The notes below the pieces were generated by a model. The model was not told where the DNA came from and did no database searches. It saw only the letters and a program-made list of their open reading frames with translations. From Oscillatoriales cyanobacterium CG2_30_40_61 (GTDB taxonomy: Bacteria; Cyanobacteriota; Cyanobacteriia; Cyanobacteriales; Microcoleaceae): 32,827 bases of DNA. Both the position numbers and the translations under genes were made by a program. The stretch lies in assembly GCA_001873365.1 (NCBI GenBank), contig MNYZ01000065.1:1-32827 (forward strand), read 5' to 3'. Of this stretch, positions 31,348-32,827 are shown piece by piece. Within the stretch, counting starts at the first letter, position 1; each line of letters opens with the position of its first letter.

Positions 31348-31836
31348 ATGAATATGGGTAATCTCAAAGAAATGGCAATGTTAACTAAACAAGATTGGGA
31401 CTGGTTGGCAACTGGATCAGAGTATCAAATGGCTATAACTATCGATCAACTCTTACAGGAAAATCAAGTGATGGAAGCCAGAGAGGGACTTTATGCCTTA
31501 ATTGAATCTATGGGAAAATCGAAACGATTAGCATTAAAAAGTCAGTTAATTAGGTTAATGGTTCATATTATTAAATGGAAATGTCAATCTCAAAAATGTA
31601 CGAATAGCTGGGCGATTAGTATTCTATCAGCCCGTCGAGAAATCGAGGATATTCAAGAGGAAGTACCCAGCTTGAATCGAGATTTTATTGAATCAATTTG
31701 GGATAAATGTTTTCAAGCCGCTGTCAAAGAAGCTGAACTAGAAATGAGGAAAGTTAAATGTTATTTGACTTTCCTTTCTTGGTCAGAGGTTTTTGAGGAT
31801 GAATATATTTTATTAGATGATGACCCAGAAGATTAA
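31348..31836 (+). CDS. DUF29 family protein, diverged
   Basis: 162 residues from ATG 31348. Family features: LTKQDWDWLATGSEYQM near the start, the helix EAREGLYALIESMGKSKRLALKSQL, MVHIIKWKCQ where most members have LLKWEYQP, SILSARREIEDIQEEVPSL, and AVKEAELEM. The C-terminal PLETFP-like block is replaced by CYLTFLSWSEVFEDEY, and the usual E-x-R-x-x-W region is changed, so it is a diverged member. The frame is open back to GTG 31315, but those codons come from a palindromic repeat and HIP1; ATGs at 31354, 31372 or 31378 would also give a family-like start. Function unknown. Confidence 0.75.
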   Translation: MNMGNLKEMAMLTKQDWDWLATGSEYQMAITIDQLLQENQVMEAREGLYALIESMGKSKRLALKSQLIRLMVHIIKWKCQSQKCTNSWAISILSARREIEDIQEEVPSLNRDFIESIWDKCFQAAVKEAELEMRKVKCYLTFLSWSEVFEDEYILLDDDPED

Positions 31837-31891
31837 ATATGTGTTATAGCGCTACGCATTACAGTTAGGACACTTTTTAGTCCTGAAACCC

Positions 31892-31919
31892 GTTCCCTGT
31901 TCCCTGTTCCCTGTTCCCT
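31892..31919. repeat. Heptamer tandem repeat (ttccctg)n directly before the PIN gene
   Basis: Three ttccctg units and a final ttcccta, ending 2 nt before the ATG at 31922. The mRNA leader would be C/U-rich without a Shine-Dalgarno sequence. Confidence 0.9.
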
Positions 31920-31921
31920 AT

Positions 31922-32380
31922 ATGAGTGAAAGCTATAGAATTTATTTAGATGCTTGCTGCCTTAATCGTCCCTTTGACGACCAAACCCAGCCCCGAATCG
32001 CCTTAGAAACCCAAGCAATCCTCACTATCTTAAGCCAATGCCAATCAGGACAATGGAAACTAATCACCAGCACCGCCTTAGATGCAGAACTCGCTCAAAC
32101 TCCCGACGTTGAAAGACTCAAGAACGTCAAGGCAATCCTGAGAATTGCTAAAATTAAAATAATCAGCAGTCAATTAATAGAAAACCGTTCTATAGAACTT
32201 GTAAAATTAGGATTTTCTGGCTACGATGCCACCCACATCGCCAGTGCAGAACGAAGCCGTGCCAATATATTTTTATCCACAGATGACCGTCTAATCAAAA
32301 AAACCCAAAGAAATATTCAGCTTATCCAGGTTCCCGTTAACAATCCCGTTCAATGGCTAATGAGTATTACCCAAAAATAG
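31922..32380 (+). CDS. PIN-domain protein, VapC-like toxin candidate
   Basis: 152 residues. The PIN acidic residues are in place: Asp10 (IYLDACCLNRPFDD), Glu29 (RIALETQAIL), Asp102 (SGYDATHIASAE) and Asp121/Asp122 (LSTDDRLI). The YLD-x-CCLNRPFDDQ start is characteristic of a PIN subfamily common in cyanobacteria. Such proteins are Mg2+-dependent RNases that act as toxins. The small ORF that follows after 10 nt is the likely antidote. The start lies on a heptamer repeat with no ribosome binding site; ATG 31922 is the first possible. Confidence 0.85.
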   Translation: MSESYRIYLDACCLNRPFDDQTQPRIALETQAILTILSQCQSGQWKLITSTALDAELAQTPDVERLKNVKAILRIAKIKIISSQLIENRSIELVKLGFSGYDATHIASAERSRANIFLSTDDRLIKKTQRNIQLIQVPVNNPVQWLMSITQK

Positions 32381-32390
32381 GAGCAAAACC

Positions 32391-32618
32391 ATGACTAAAA
32401 CCCAGCAAGAAATTATCAAACAAGGATATCAAGCCTTAATTGATTCTTTAGGAGTCGTTGATGCTATCCGGTTTATTAACTACTTTAATCTCGGTCAAGG
32501 CGACTATACCCAAGAGCGCCATCAGTGGCTAAACCAAACGCCATTAGACGAAATTCTGCTTTCAATGAAACAGCATCGAGAAGACGAGAACAACCAATAT
32601 GATGAAATAATTGAATAG
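32391..32618 (+). CDS. Probable antitoxin partner of the PIN protein
   Basis: 75 residues: TKTQQEIIKQGYQALIDSLGVVDAIRFINYFNLGQGDYTQERHQWLNQT and a charged C-terminal helix. It is not a clear AbrB, ribbon-helix-helix or Phd protein. From memory, small proteins with GDYTQERHQWL sit beside CCLNRPFDD-type PIN genes in many cyanobacteria, which supports a toxin-antitoxin role. It has a good ribosome binding site (AGGAG, 7 nt spacing) unlike the PIN gene, which would favour antidote production. The order is toxin first. Confidence 0.7.
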   Translation: MTKTQQEIIKQGYQALIDSLGVVDAIRFINYFNLGQGDYTQERHQWLNQTPLDEILLSMKQHREDENNQYDEIIE

Positions 32619-32744
32619 GTTTCTCATTGATTTATTGAACGGTAGTTATTAAAGAAGAAAAATATCGATAAAATAACCGTAACATCGAAGAAGGAGCCGA
32701 AGAACAAAACCAAACTATCTGGCGATCTCTCTCATCTCAAGTCA

Positions 32745-32809
32745 AGAAACCGGGTTTCTAATTAAGCTTAATTACATCCCCTCCAGATTTGTTCAGAAAC
32801 CCGGTTTCT
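32745..32809. repeat. aaccgggtt palindromic element, copy 3
   Basis: Ends agaaaccgggtttct (32745-32759) and agaaacccggtttct (32795-32809) with a 35-nt core nearly identical to copy 2. A HIP1 octamer lies 5 nt to the right (32815-32822). From 32619 to the window end no gene is seen. Confidence 0.9.
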
Positions 32810-32827
32810 GGGCGGCGATCGCTATCT

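Overview
The window is about 33 kb of cyanobacterial chromosome. Three things point to this: phosphoribulokinase, a three-subunit proton-translocating transhydrogenase, and frequent HIP1 octamers GCGATCGC (for example at 1885, 1989, 2091, 2907, 10363, 30430, 31320 and 32815). Low GC, many heptanucleotide tandem repeats and several families of short palindromic repeats suggest a filamentous Oscillatoriales type such as Planktothrix or its relatives. The genus is inferred from style only. No tRNA, rRNA, CRISPR array, transposase or prophage gene was seen.

Layout. 1-7.9 kb is a surface-glycan and scaffold-like region. It holds the end of a coiled-coil protein with 42-bp tandem repeats, a DUF29 gene, a 529-residue TPR protein whose 3' end carries an A10 run, a glycosyltransferase, a sulfotransferase fused to a long coiled coil, and a WecA/TagO-type GlcNAc-1-phosphate transferase. 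7.9-16 kb holds an FHA-GAF-adenylyl cyclase, recF, an orphan Phd/YefM antitoxin, a CPA2 cation/proton antiporter, a sensor histidine kinase whose leader carries three hairpin repeats, and a phospholipase D-like lipoprotein with an inserted EF-hand and a ComEA-like tail. 16-19.4 kb holds a zinc-knuckle/RelE-like fusion, a cysteine desulfurase, a DUF1995 protein and a PPP-type phosphatase. 19.4-23.5 kb (minus strand) is a lipid cluster in the order plsX, fabH, fabD, alpha/beta hydrolase. 23.6-26.8 kb holds an S13 D-Ala-D-Ala carboxypeptidase, a wrecked DNA methyltransferase with a small downstream ORF, and almost 1 kb of repeats. 26.8-31 kb has prk and the pntA1-pntA2-pntB operon, divided by a terminator and a palindromic repeat. 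The right end has a second DUF29 gene and a PIN-domain toxin with its likely partner.

Core metabolism is ordinary: Calvin cycle, NADPH balance, fatty-acid initiation, Fe-S supply and wall turnover. The less ordinary material lies in the accessory genes (sulfotransferase-coiled-coil fusion, EF-hand PLD, zinc-knuckle/RelE fusion, PIN pair with toxin first) and in the repeats. One repeat family keeps a TTCA-loop hairpin through compensatory base changes. Other repeats supply stop-proximal codons, leaders or possible starts of genes. I do not see a clearly new multi-gene defence or biosynthetic system. The best leads are the 16064-16465 fusion, the PLD/EF-hand protein and the covarying hairpin family.
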